From NCBI RefSeq assembly GCF_024347335.1, contig NZ_AP025463.1:2480001-2544000 (forward strand): a stretch of 64,000 nt of DNA. Direction: 5' to 3'. The notes under the pieces were generated by a model. It was not told the DNA's origin and did not search any database. It saw nothing but the letters and a program-made list of their open reading frames with translations. The position numbers were made by a program, and so were the translations under genes. Shown one piece after another: positions 54,961 through 62,905 of this stretch. This stretch comes from Vibrio celticus (GTDB lineage: Bacteria > Pseudomonadota > Gammaproteobacteria > Enterobacterales > Vibrionaceae). Positions within the stretch are counted from its first letter, which is position 1, and each line of letters starts with the position of its first letter.

Positions 54961-56757
54961 TCAACTAAGTACTCGCACCATTGAGAACATCTCTTCTTTG
55001 GTTTTACCAGCCCGCAATTCCAAAATTTCATCTATACGGTTCAGCCTCGCTTCCTTTTTCAAACCGAATAAATCCAATTGATCAAGTAGGTACAGAACAA
55101 GTGATGTGAGAACAGCAGTGAGTACTGATGAAATCATAATTGACCAAGGCTCACCAATACCTGTTGAATTTAACCAAGACTCAATCCCAATGCTGGCGAA
55201 AATACTTAGAGAAGTAGCAGCTAGTTTTAAAATAGCGTCACCTTTTTCTGCCATTGTTTTACTCTTGTCCTGAAGGATCGGAGCTATCTGCATCAATACT
55301 TTAAAGCCTTCTTTGATCATTCGGAATATGCTTTTGAACACGCCTACGAAACAGTTTACGATACCTTCAAGTAACATCGATAAAAAATTTTTAAAGAAAG
55401 AAAACAATCCATCTTTGAGTGTATCTCCTGCTTTCTTCATAACAAATGCTTTTATGCGATTGACTCTGATTGAAAGCGCTGATTTAAATGAATTCACATT
55501 CACACCTTCTTCTATACCATTAATAAAACAATCTTTTAGTTCGTAATATAATGGCTTAATCATAAAGATGATTACATCTCCAAGCGATTGGTTTGCCGCA
55601 GAGTTATATGCATCATTTGAGATGTTACTACGAACTTCTTTACGTCCTTTAAGCTTCTCATCAACATGCTGTTTCAGTTCTTTTTCGTCTACTTCTCTTC
55701 CTTGTTTAGCCTTTAAAGCTCTGTATTCTTTTTCTGTTCGATTCTGAAAACTTTTTTCACTTTCTACAAAATTAGTAATTACAGTTTGATTGGTTTTAGT
55801 ATCGATAGCCTGTTGAGCACTATCCATTTCTTTGACCATATTTTTTCTTACTTCTAGGTTCTCATTAGAAAGGTCGCCTTCCTCTTTGATATACCCTTGG
55901 TCAATTTCTTTTTGTAGCTCATCTCGTGACTTATCGAACTTTCCTATGCCTTTACCACGATTATTTTCAAAACTTGTTGCGGTTAAATTCTCTTCGATAT
56001 TAATGATATCCTTAATATCAGAGTCACTTAATCCTTTGTTTTTCTTTAAGTTGTTGCATATTTCTGCACAGGGGACAATATGATCTATTTCTGTTCGCTG
56101 ACTTTCTTTATCTACACCTTTTGCATGTGTACTGTTTTCGTAAATCTCATTTTGTCCACCGTACCCATCAGAAGCGGTTGAATCCCCGTTAAAGTGCTCT
56201 TTCTTAGCAGCACTCATTTTTCCACCATCACGCATATTCAAATTTTGTGACGTATCAGACGAGCCATAATCTAGCTTACCCTTCCTATAGTCAGCTCTTT
56301 CATTATATTTGGTGATATTTTCTCGCTCATTCAAATGCTCAGTATAACTGTCAAGCATTAAACTACCGTTAGAAGAGGTGTTATAACTGAATGATTTACA
56401 CTCATTATATAGACGAGATGCTGTAATTCCTTGCTTAGTTCCAATCTTGAACGCACGCATTGTTCCGTCAAATAAACTAAGAAATACTGGTTCTAAGATA
56501 TGTTCCATTGGATCAATCTGGTCATCTAAAACCTTTAGAAGCGCATTTACTTCCTCGTTTGAAGCCGACGTGTCAAAGTTACGAATATGCTCAGAGTATT
56601 CTTGAGACATATCTGCGAACGTAAGTGCTCCAATATCAGCATCACCTTGTAAATGGCGGTTGCCTTCGTTCATTTTAGGGACAGAGCGAATATGAGAACG
56701 TTCTTTAAACTTTCTCAACTTTGCTCGTCTATTTTTTAGTTTTTGTAAATCACTCAT
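54961..56757 (-). CDS. Membrane-anchored HNH-nuclease-like protein
   Basis: The 598-residue protein has a basic N-terminus and a polar middle. An HNH endonuclease signature lies at about 222-270: TEIDHIVPCAEICNN, then INIEENLTATSFENNRGKG, with the histidine, asparagines and lysine in place. A long charged helical region follows (about 275-385). The C-terminal third has three hydrophobic segments (about 461-490, 511-538 and 541-565, the last MISSVLTAVLTSLVLYLLDQ) and a soluble tail. It is the second gene of an operon, 12 bases after the TerB-like gene, with AGGGG before the ATG. A nuclease tethered to a membrane and paired with TerB suggests a defence or conflict role; I know no named system with this pair. 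Confidence 0.75.
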   Translation of the reverse strand: MSDLQKLKNRRAKLRKFKERSHIRSVPKMNEGNRHLQGDADIGALTFADMSQEYSEHIRNFDTSASNEEVNALLKVLDDQIDPMEHILEPVFLSLFDGTMRAFKIGTKQGITASRLYNECKSFSYNTSSNGSLMLDSYTEHLNERENITKYNERADYRKGKLDYGSSDTSQNLNMRDGGKMSAAKKEHFNGDSTASDGYGGQNEIYENSTHAKGVDKESQRTEIDHIVPCAEICNNLKKNKGLSDSDIKDIINIEENLTATSFENNRGKGIGKFDKSRDELQKEIDQGYIKEEGDLSNENLEVRKNMVKEMDSAQQAIDTKTNQTVITNFVESEKSFQNRTEKEYRALKAKQGREVDEKELKQHVDEKLKGRKEVRSNISNDAYNSAANQSLGDVIIFMIKPLYYELKDCFINGIEEGVNVNSFKSALSIRVNRIKAFVMKKAGDTLKDGLFSFFKNFLSMLLEGIVNCFVGVFKSIFRMIKEGFKVLMQIAPILQDKSKTMAEKGDAILKLAATSLSIFASIGIESWLNSTGIGEPWSIMISSVLTAVLTSLVLYLLDQLDLFGLKKEARLNRIDEILELRAGKTKEEMFSMVRVLS

Positions 56758-56769
56758 AAATACCCCTAG

Positions 56770-57390
56770 TTAGGCAACCAAGCTATTCCAAGCATCAATA
56801 AACTCTACTTCATGATCATTCTGTTCGTCATCGGCCCAAATGACCATTTTTATCACGGTATCGAGAATAGCAATATCCTCAGGCGTATTGAGTCCATTCT
56901 TTTTGATCAATTCCCATACAGTATTCAAGTTCGGTGGATTGTTGAACCACTCCTCAACCCTATCTTTCGTCGCTTGAGAAAGCTTATTTGACTTACCAAT
57001 ACCGGCAACTAATACCTCTAATTCTTCACGCTCATCACCACAAATCTCATGATCAGCATTTGCTGCGCAAACTCCTACCGCAAAAGCTGTAACGAGGAAG
57101 TTTTCCCGAGCCTCTATATCAGATAGTTTGCTAGCTAGTTCATCCCGGAGTTTTTCCATTTCTATGTTTTTACTCGCCTCAGCTTCTTGTTTTCCCATGC
57201 GCTTTCCTTTAGCGACAGATTCACTTTCTGAGTCATCGTAATACTCAGCGACCCCGCCAGCAGCGGCTCCGACACCTGCCGCAACAGCAGCTCCAACAGC
57301 AGTAACTGCACCAATGGGACCCGCAACAGGTAAAGCAACGACTGCTGCCACACCAGCACAAGCACCACCCAAAACTTTCCAAAAGCTCAT
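56770..57390 (-). CDS. TerB-like protein with glycine-rich membrane hairpin
   Basis: The 206-residue protein has a Gly/Ala-rich hydrophobic region (about 8-47, GPIGAVTAVGAAVAAGVGAA), able to form a membrane hairpin, then a short coil. A TerB-like helical domain follows (about 92-205), with the paired acidic signatures CAANADHEICGDEREELEVL and VIWADDEQNDHEVEFIDAW that bind metal in TerB. TerB domains occur in tellurite resistance and in several phage-defence gene sets. AAGGA precedes the ATG. It is the first gene of the TerB-HNH operon. Confidence 0.8.
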   Translation of the reverse strand: MSFWKVLGGACAGVAAVVALPVAGPIGAVTAVGAAVAAGVGAAAGGVAEYYDDSESESVAKGKRMGKQEAEASKNIEMEKLRDELASKLSDIEARENFLVTAFAVGVCAANADHEICGDEREELEVLVAGIGKSNKLSQATKDRVEEWFNNPPNLNTVWELIKKNGLNTPEDIAILDTVIKMVIWADDEQNDHEVEFIDAWNSLVA

Positions 57391-57564
57391 ATTAAATTCC
57401 TTATGTAATAAACTAAGTGACTAAAATGTGAGTTCAGATTTATGTAAAACTGCGTGATATGCAATATCTTGAAACAGTTTATCGTTATTCGTCACACTTT
57501 ACGGGTCTAATGGGGTAAAACTAAGTTCATCACACAACTGCGTGATTGATTTGTAACTTGATGT
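57391..57564. other. Upstream region of the TerB-HNH operon
   Basis: About 170 bases holding the promoter of the leftward operon. An 11-base direct repeat, AACTGCGTGAT, occurs at 57448-57458 and 57536-57546 and could be an operator or chance. The IS110-type left end begins near 57565. Confidence 0.4.
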
Positions 57565-57630
57565 ATGGAATCCACTCCCTCCTCTGCCAATCTAGACTTA
57601 GGAGAGTGAGACAAATCTGAGGGTTCCAAT

Positions 57631-58661
57631 ATGTTGACTAAAAATGTTATCGCCATCGACTTAGCAAAAAATGTTCTCCAAGCCTGTCATATCAGCATTC
57701 ATGGTGAGCTATTGTCCAATAGACCTCTGAGTCGCCAGAAAATGAAAGAGTTTCTGGTAAAGGCTAAGCCTTCGATTGTCGCTATGGAAGGCTGTTGCGG
57801 TTGCCACTACTGGGGACAATTAGCAGAAAAATTTGGCCATGAAGTCCGAATTATTAACCCTAAGAAGGTGAAAGGATATCTAGAAGGTCATAAAACGGAT
57901 CATAATGATGCTCTCGCCATCGCTAATGCCGCAATGCAAATTGGTATCAAGTTCAGCCGTCCAAAGTCATTAGAACAACAGTCTATGCATTCTTTAGAAA
58001 CCAGTCGTAGATTCTTATCTCGTAGTGTGGTTTCCCTAGCGCTTCACATTCGAGGAACGATTTTGGGCTACGGCATAGCAAACCCTAGAGGTGAAAAAGG
58101 TTTAAAGGCGTCGGTTCAAACAGTGCTTGATGGTGATACTTCAATACCCGCTAATGTTGTGTCCGTTCTGTCTATGCTATGGGAGCAATATAAAGAAATG
58201 AAAGCAAAACTCATTGCATTCGAGAAAGAGAAAAATGCTTTAACGCGTCAGATAGAACCATGCCAACGATTGTTGGAAATTGAAGGTGTTGGTGAAACAA
58301 CGGCCGCGATGCTCTATACAACTCTTGGTGATGGAAAGCAGTTCAAGAATGGAAGGCAAGCTTCCGCGTTTGTTGGCCTTACGCCCAAACAACACAGTTC
58401 AGGTGGTAAGGTATTTATGATTGGGATCGATAAATGCGGTGGTGTGAAGGAGCTACGCTCCTTCTCTATCTTGGTGCAATGTCTTACGTTGGACGGCTGC
58501 CTGAAAAGCCAAGAACTCAGAAAGATGCTTGGTTGAGGAGCATCATTGACCGTATTGGCTTCAAGAAAGCCTGTATTGCATTGGCTAACAAGGTGGTACG
58601 AACTGCCTGGGCAATGCTTCGGTATGAAACTGAATACAGACCTGTTTTACTCACCGATTAA
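57631..58661 (+). pseudogene. IS110-family transposase, frameshifted
   Basis: The first frame runs 301 residues to a stop at 58536. The RuvC-like DEDD residues are visible: AIDLAKN (residue 10), AMEGCCG (about 52) and HKTDHNDALAIANA (about 90). The Tnp20 domain has the serine motif FVGLTPKQHSSGGK (about 250). The last 25 residues are out of frame. From about 58460 the neighbouring frame gives the normal end (LLYLGAMSYVGRLP, IALANKVVRTAWAML) to 58661. Adding one C at the CC 58460-58461 would restore about 343 residues. The active serine is retained but the helical tail is lost. Confidence 0.88.
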
Positions 58662-58876
58662 TTAATAACAAATTCATAAATTTTACAAAATGATGAAGCA
58701 TAAAAGGTAAGACCAACCTGCTGAAAACCTGACCATTCTGTCATGCTAAGCAAGCTGCTAACACGATAAGGACAGTAGGTGCGCAAAACATCAAAGGCTA
58801 GAAGGTAGCTCCTTCAATAAGAAGCCGAATATACGACCGCATCTTAACTTTTATTGCCAAATTACTTTGTAAATAC
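58662..58876 (+). ncRNA. Probable bridge-RNA region of the IS110/IS1111 element
   Basis: In the IS1111 branch the guide ('bridge') RNA comes from the non-coding right end between the transposase stop and the right repeat. Here that stretch is about 215 bases, with short stems such as GAAGG-TAGCT-CCTTC near 58815 and long AT-rich flanks. I cannot place the RNA ends or its target loops by eye; the assignment rests on family architecture. Confidence 0.45.
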
Positions 58877-58887
58877 GTGGATTCCAT

Positions 58888-59165
58888 ATATGGAATGGGG
58901 CAAAGACGAGCTAGCTCGAAGATGGACATAAACGTTTTACAAGCTTCGGGCGTTATCTACCTTCCTCAACTCCCAGATAGTAAAACGGCACCTCATGAAT
59001 CGGTGCCGCTGGTGATAGAAACTGGACAAAAGCTTTCACCTTTGCCCTACGTAATTAGTTTTACTTTATGCAGTAATTCGTAGAAATTATGCAATACCTC
59101 ATCTATCACTGAAGTTAGTAGGTCAACCTAAAGATAAGACGTGGTCTGTCAGGGAGAGCGTGGAG
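58888..59165. other. Right edge of the island
   Basis: No reliable gene. CGGCACC and GGTGCCG (58986-59008) form a 7-bp stem with a nine-base loop but no T run. A short open frame here encodes protein-like sequence (LPDSKTAPHESVPLVIETGQ) that could be a remnant, but it has no start signal of its own. Confidence 0.4.
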
Positions 59166-59714
59166 CTAACTTTGCCCAATATGATTGCTAATTGCCTTAA
59201 TCGCTTTGGTCAAGGGTAAAACTTGCTCGGACGGTAGAGGTATAGCAGTTCGAATTGGAGGTATAATCAAATAGGCCATACCACCTCCATACGGAGTTAA
59301 AGTACATTCAACTGCACCATCTTTTACATCAATAGATAAGCTATCAAGATCGACGGTAAGCAGCATTTTTTTTAGTTCATTATCTGTATCTAAAGCAGAT
59401 AGAAGTCGAGCGCAAAAATCTCCGCTTGTTTTGCCAGTAAACGTTCCCCCACGAGCGCCTTTGAACACAATTTTACCCTGATACGAATGAGCCGTGTTAT
59501 GGGAAAAAACAATATTCATCGCACACGTGCCACCCATCCAACGCTTGTTGAATCCCGGTTTAATTTGCAAGTTTTCCAGGCCATCGGGCAAGCGACTAAA
59601 ATGTACGGTTCCTTCGTCTGACTGCTCTGCATCTCCCCAATAAGGGGAAAATGCCAACGCATGATTATAAAGGGCAGACTGCGCCATGCTAAGGGTATTG
59701 GGTTTTACACTCAT
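59166..59714 (-). CDS. DUF3156-like protein next to PII and permease genes
   Basis: A 182-residue cytosolic protein without membrane segments. It has SPYWGDAEQSDEGTVHFSRL near the start and GGGMAYLIIPPIRTAIPLP near the end. I associate it tentatively with DUF3156, a family found next to amine or amino-acid permeases; no function is established. AGGAAGAA precedes the ATG. It is the last gene of the permease-PII cluster, with a gap of only 25 bases. Confidence 0.6.
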   Translation of the reverse strand: MSVKPNTLSMAQSALYNHALAFSPYWGDAEQSDEGTVHFSRLPDGLENLQIKPGFNKRWMGGTCAMNIVFSHNTAHSYQGKIVFKGARGGTFTGKTSGDFCARLLSALDTDNELKKMLLTVDLDSLSIDVKDGAVECTLTPYGGGMAYLIIPPIRTAIPLPSEQVLPLTKAIKAISNHIGQS

Positions 59715-59739
59715 AAAGTTCTTCCTGCTTTTTTATCTG

Positions 59740-60066
59740 CTATTCGTCATCTTGTTCCCCGGTACGAATGTTATAGGACTCCGCTACTGGAATGACAAAC
59801 ACACGACCATCACCACGATTACCTTCCCCTACTCGGGCAGTTTTTATAATCGTCTGAACTGCATCATCTTTCATGTAATCTTCGACTACGGTCATGATCA
59901 TCTCTTTTGGAAGTTCTTTGTAACAAATGTCGCCAACCTTGAGCCCACTTTGTCGGCCCCGACCAATTACAGGCACTTTAGTGAGCGCCTGAATATCTGC
60001 TTCTGCTAACGCGTCTGTTACTTCTGCCATTTTTTCTGGGCGAATAATCGCTTGAATTAAAAACAT
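59740..60066 (-). CDS. PII-family signalling protein, NifI-like
   Basis: I take the ATG at 60066, with AGAGGA seven bases upstream, giving 108 residues starting MFLIQAIIRPEKM. PII features are the GRGRQSG loop and the B-loop-like TARVGEGNRGDGRVFVIPV, which bind ATP/ADP, and the C-terminal RTGE. The T-loop is short and reads LKVGDICYKELPKE instead of the GlnB/GlnK LYRGAEY, so the uridylylated tyrosine is absent, as in NifI proteins. There are no nitrogenase genes here; it lies 33 bases after an APC permease gene and probably regulates it by direct binding. Confidence 0.85.
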   Translation of the reverse strand: MFLIQAIIRPEKMAEVTDALAEADIQALTKVPVIGRGRQSGLKVGDICYKELPKEMIMTVVEDYMKDDAVQTIIKTARVGEGNRGDGRVFVIPVAESYNIRTGEQDDE

Positions 60067-60099
60067 AATGTCATCCTCTTTATTCATTTATATCCAAGA

Positions 60100-61551
60100 T
60101 TACGCAGTTTTGGTGTGCGAATCCGGTTCAATCACAAATGTCGCTTGAATACCAGTAGGCACCAGATCATCATTAACTCTTCTCCACTCAACCTGAGCCT
60201 CTTTGATGCCTAATGGCTGGAACAAAGGTTGCTTGACCACAAACTTAAGCCAAACCACGGCATATACAAGGGCCAATACAACCATGATTCCAACTAAGTT
60301 ATAGATTGCATCTGCCATTTCAGGTACCGGAGCAATATTTAAGATTGCGTAGCCAATACCTAACGAACCTATAATCTGCGGAACAGGATAGAAGCGAGCC
60401 TTATATGGACGACGAGTCTTTGGATATCGGAACCGTAAAATGATGACATTTAAGTGAGCTATGATGTAACAGAACAACCAGGCACAGCACGCAGATAAAA
60501 TGTATACAATTAGGTTTGGCGAGTTAACAATGCCTCCGAAAAAGAAAGCTGCGATACCACCAGACATAAATAGGATGCCAACCCACGGGGTTCTGAACCT
60601 TGGGTGAATCTTACGGAAAACTTTAGGAAGCTCATGACTTAAAGCCATTCCATAAAGCATACGTGGAACAACGCCAATCACGGTGTTAATGGTACTGGCA
60701 CTGGCAAAAATGGATACGATTGATATCCAAATCATACCGGGTTTACCAAGTACAGCCAGGGCCATATCTACATGTGGGTGATTCGAAGTTGCAAGTTGTT
60801 CAGCCGGCACGTATTTTAATAAAGCAAACCCATATACAAGGTTAACAGCAAAGATAACGACAAGGCCTGCAATCATAGCGCGTGGAATATTCTTCTCAGC
60901 TTTTTTGGTTTCCTGAGCTAAAGGAGTCACAAACTCAATACCTATATACAGCCAAATAGCTAACGCCGTTAAGCTGAAAACCCCTGTACCCATAGCATTA
61001 AATGGTATTTCAGCAATTTCCGGGGCCGGTAGAGCGCCTATTCCGGTAAGCCCAATAAAACCTAAAAGTGCAATCGAAACAATCATGGTAAGAGTGAATA
61101 CAATCTGTAGGCGAGCAAAAATATCAACCCCTACGATGTTCATTACCATAAGAAACCCTAGAATTAGCCCTCCAAGTAAAACCGGAGACAAGCTAGGGAA
61201 AAAGGCTTCGCTTAATACTGCTCCTGCAACGGTAAGCTCGGCCGGTGCAGCTAGCAAATTTGGCACCAAGTAGCCAAGTAAGGTTGCGACGACTGCAGGT
61301 AAAGCTCCCATCGCAACACGTGTATATGTACGAATACCACCGGATGCTGGCATCATACATGCGAGCTCAGCATAGCTCTGGGCAGAAAAATGTTGCAGCA
61401 ACCAAGCCGCGATCATTGCAATAACAAAGCCACCGCCGGCAATACCCATTCCTTGCCCCAGTGAAACTAGCGTACTCGAAGCAACCACACAGCCTACTGC
61501 AACCGCGAAACAAGACCAAAATCCTAGAGTCTTTTTGAGGTTAGTACCCAT
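60100..61551 (-). CDS. APC-family amino acid permease
   Basis: The ATG at 61551 with GGAG upstream gives 483 residues. There are about 12 hydrophobic helices. The first has the substrate-binding loop CFAVAVGCVVASSTLVSLGQ, and helix 6 carries ALAIWLYIGIEFVTPLAQETK, the APC signature. The hydrophilic tail (about 445-483) is a little longer than usual. It should bring an amino acid or polyamine into the cell. It is followed by PII- and DUF3156-like genes and preceded by a two-subunit dehydrogenase, so the substrate is probably that enzyme's. Confidence 0.9.
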   Translation of the reverse strand: MGTNLKKTLGFWSCFAVAVGCVVASSTLVSLGQGMGIAGGGFVIAMIAAWLLQHFSAQSYAELACMMPASGGIRTYTRVAMGALPAVVATLLGYLVPNLLAAPAELTVAGAVLSEAFFPSLSPVLLGGLILGFLMVMNIVGVDIFARLQIVFTLTMIVSIALLGFIGLTGIGALPAPEIAEIPFNAMGTGVFSLTALAIWLYIGIEFVTPLAQETKKAEKNIPRAMIAGLVVIFAVNLVYGFALLKYVPAEQLATSNHPHVDMALAVLGKPGMIWISIVSIFASASTINTVIGVVPRMLYGMALSHELPKVFRKIHPRFRTPWVGILFMSGGIAAFFFGGIVNSPNLIVYILSACCAWLFCYIIAHLNVIILRFRYPKTRRPYKARFYPVPQIIGSLGIGYAILNIAPVPEMADAIYNLVGIMVVLALVYAVVWLKFVVKQPLFQPLGIKEAQVEWRRVNDDLVPTGIQATFVIEPDSHTKTA

Positions 61552-61768
61552 CCTTGTATCTCCTTTACATTTTTGAGTGTTCTCAAACACTCGTATTACA
61601 AGCCACTAAATCAAAAAGCTTTAGCGCAGCTTGTGGCCCTATCTATGGGCATCGACACGCTTAGGTTGTTTCCAAGCGCCAGTTCTGTGAATAACAGCTT
61701 TCTTTCATACTATTGGTCGCAATGGTTCTTGTATTGAATTTTTGCGACATACCATTTTCAAAACAGCT
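61552..61768. other. Gap between the permease and the oxidoreductase gene
   Basis: About 215 bases. A perfect inverted repeat, GAGTGTT and AACACTC (61575-61592), lies just upstream of the permease ribosome site and could form a leader hairpin. No ORF. It may contain a separate promoter for the permease gene. Confidence 0.45.
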
Positions 61769-62899
61769 TTATAAGCTTCGATCGGCAAAACGCTCATACC
61801 CTAGTTCGCTAATATCTATAGAAGGCGTTTCGTCACATGTCAGCTCTGCTAAAACCGTGCCCACAGAAGGTGCAATCCCAAAGCCATGTCCGGAAAGACC
61901 ACATCCCAGAATTAGTCCGGGGACGTCTCCCACTTTGCTTAGAACAGGAACCTTGTCCTCACACCAATCGATAACGCCAACCCAGCTACGTACAACTTTT
62001 GCGTGTTTAAGCGCAGGGAGGTAGCTCAGAATTCCCTGGCATGTTGCAGCAGTAGCTTCTATTGGCGTATGGTCTTCAGTACTACTAATGACATCGGAAT
62101 TAAGAGGTGACCCGCCTCCAAAAACAAAAGAGCCGTGGGTTGTCTGGTGACCATAAAAATCAGCCATCGCAGTACCAAGCATCTGATAAAACATTGGTGG
62201 CTGCGCATCAGTAACCAAGGTGTCCAAAGCAATTGGCTTCATGGGCACATCAACACCAACACTCTGAGATATTCTCCGACTCTCCAGGCCAGCAGCCAGA
62301 ACTACTCTGTCTGCTTCAAACACTCCTCCAGCAGTAACGATCTTGCGTGCCTCGCCCGCTACCGTTTGTAAAGACAGCACATGCTGCTCTGTCAAAAACT
62401 GAACACCGAGTTGGCGGGCGGCGTTATGGAATGCCAGAGTTGTTTGCAGTGGGTTAGCATGACCGTCAGAGGGGCACCAACTCGCTCCAATCACTTCATC
62501 GGATAGGTGTGGACAGATCTCTCTGACTTCTTCACCACTGATCATCTTCACATCGAGTCCCTGACCAACAGCAGTAGCCGTCAGGCCCTCCAGAATATCG
62601 ATGTGTTCATCTGTTTTGCCTAAGCGCAAATTTCCATGCTTATAGTATTCAACATCTGTCCCGAGCTCTTCGGAAAGGTGTGGCCAAAGGTTCTTTACTC
62701 CGTACATAGCTAACGCAAGCTCGCGCTTATCACGTCCTGACTGACGTACTCCTCCACCGTTGCGCCCCGAACCCCCGTAACCAAATACCTTGCTCTTTTC
62801 AAGAACGATGACTGATTTTCCTTTTTTTGCCAGGTAGTAGGCGGTTGAACATCCGATAATTCCGCCTCCTATAATGATGACATCAGCTCTTGTCTTCAT
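61769..62899 (-). CDS. FAD-dependent oxidoreductase, DadA/OoxB-type beta subunit
   Basis: The 376-residue protein has the N-terminal FAD loop DVIIIGGGIIGCSTAYYLA (residues 6-24). GGSGRNGGGVRQSGRDKRE (about 42-60) follows, the substrate-side stretch of the D-amino-acid/glycine oxidase (DAO) family. The C-terminus has VPGLILGCGLSGHGFGIAPSVG. Such proteins oxidise amines, D-amino acids or opines and pass electrons to a partner. It starts 6 bases after the alpha-subunit stop. The substrate cannot be named; opine, glycine/sarcosine or D-amino acid are all possible. Confidence 0.88.
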   Translation of the reverse strand: MKTRADVIIIGGGIIGCSTAYYLAKKGKSVIVLEKSKVFGYGGSGRNGGGVRQSGRDKRELALAMYGVKNLWPHLSEELGTDVEYYKHGNLRLGKTDEHIDILEGLTATAVGQGLDVKMISGEEVREICPHLSDEVIGASWCPSDGHANPLQTTLAFHNAARQLGVQFLTEQHVLSLQTVAGEARKIVTAGGVFEADRVVLAAGLESRRISQSVGVDVPMKPIALDTLVTDAQPPMFYQMLGTAMADFYGHQTTHGSFVFGGGSPLNSDVISSTEDHTPIEATAATCQGILSYLPALKHAKVVRSWVGVIDWCEDKVPVLSKVGDVPGLILGCGLSGHGFGIAPSVGTVLAELTCDETPSIDISELGYERFADRSL

Positions 62900-62905
62900 T
62901 ATGTC

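Larger units (their letters stand above)
57565..58887 (+). mobile_element. IS110/IS1111-type insertion sequence
   Basis: A DEDD transposase gene is enclosed by 11-bp perfect inverted repeats ATGGAATCCAC (57565-57575) and GTGGATTCCAT (58877-58887). They would be the subterminal repeats that characterise the IS1111 branch; true ends may lie a few bases outside. The left flank of the gene is short (55 bases) and the right one long (about 215 bases), the IS1111 layout in which the bridge RNA is encoded downstream. No target duplication is expected. The total of about 1.3 kb is typical. Confidence 0.85.

Noticed and set aside
57448..57546. AACTGCGTGAT repeat as IS110 ends
   Set aside because: The copies are direct, 88 bases apart, and both lie left of the transposase; the inverted ATGGAATCCAC pair explains the element better.
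58877..59083. 68-codon frame next to the IS110-type right repeat
   Set aside because: It starts inside the inverted repeat and has no initiation signals; at best a gene remnant.
38749..59165. Prophage
   Set aside because: Recombinases are present, but no capsid, tail, terminase or lysis gene is seen; the content is that of transposable and integrative elements.
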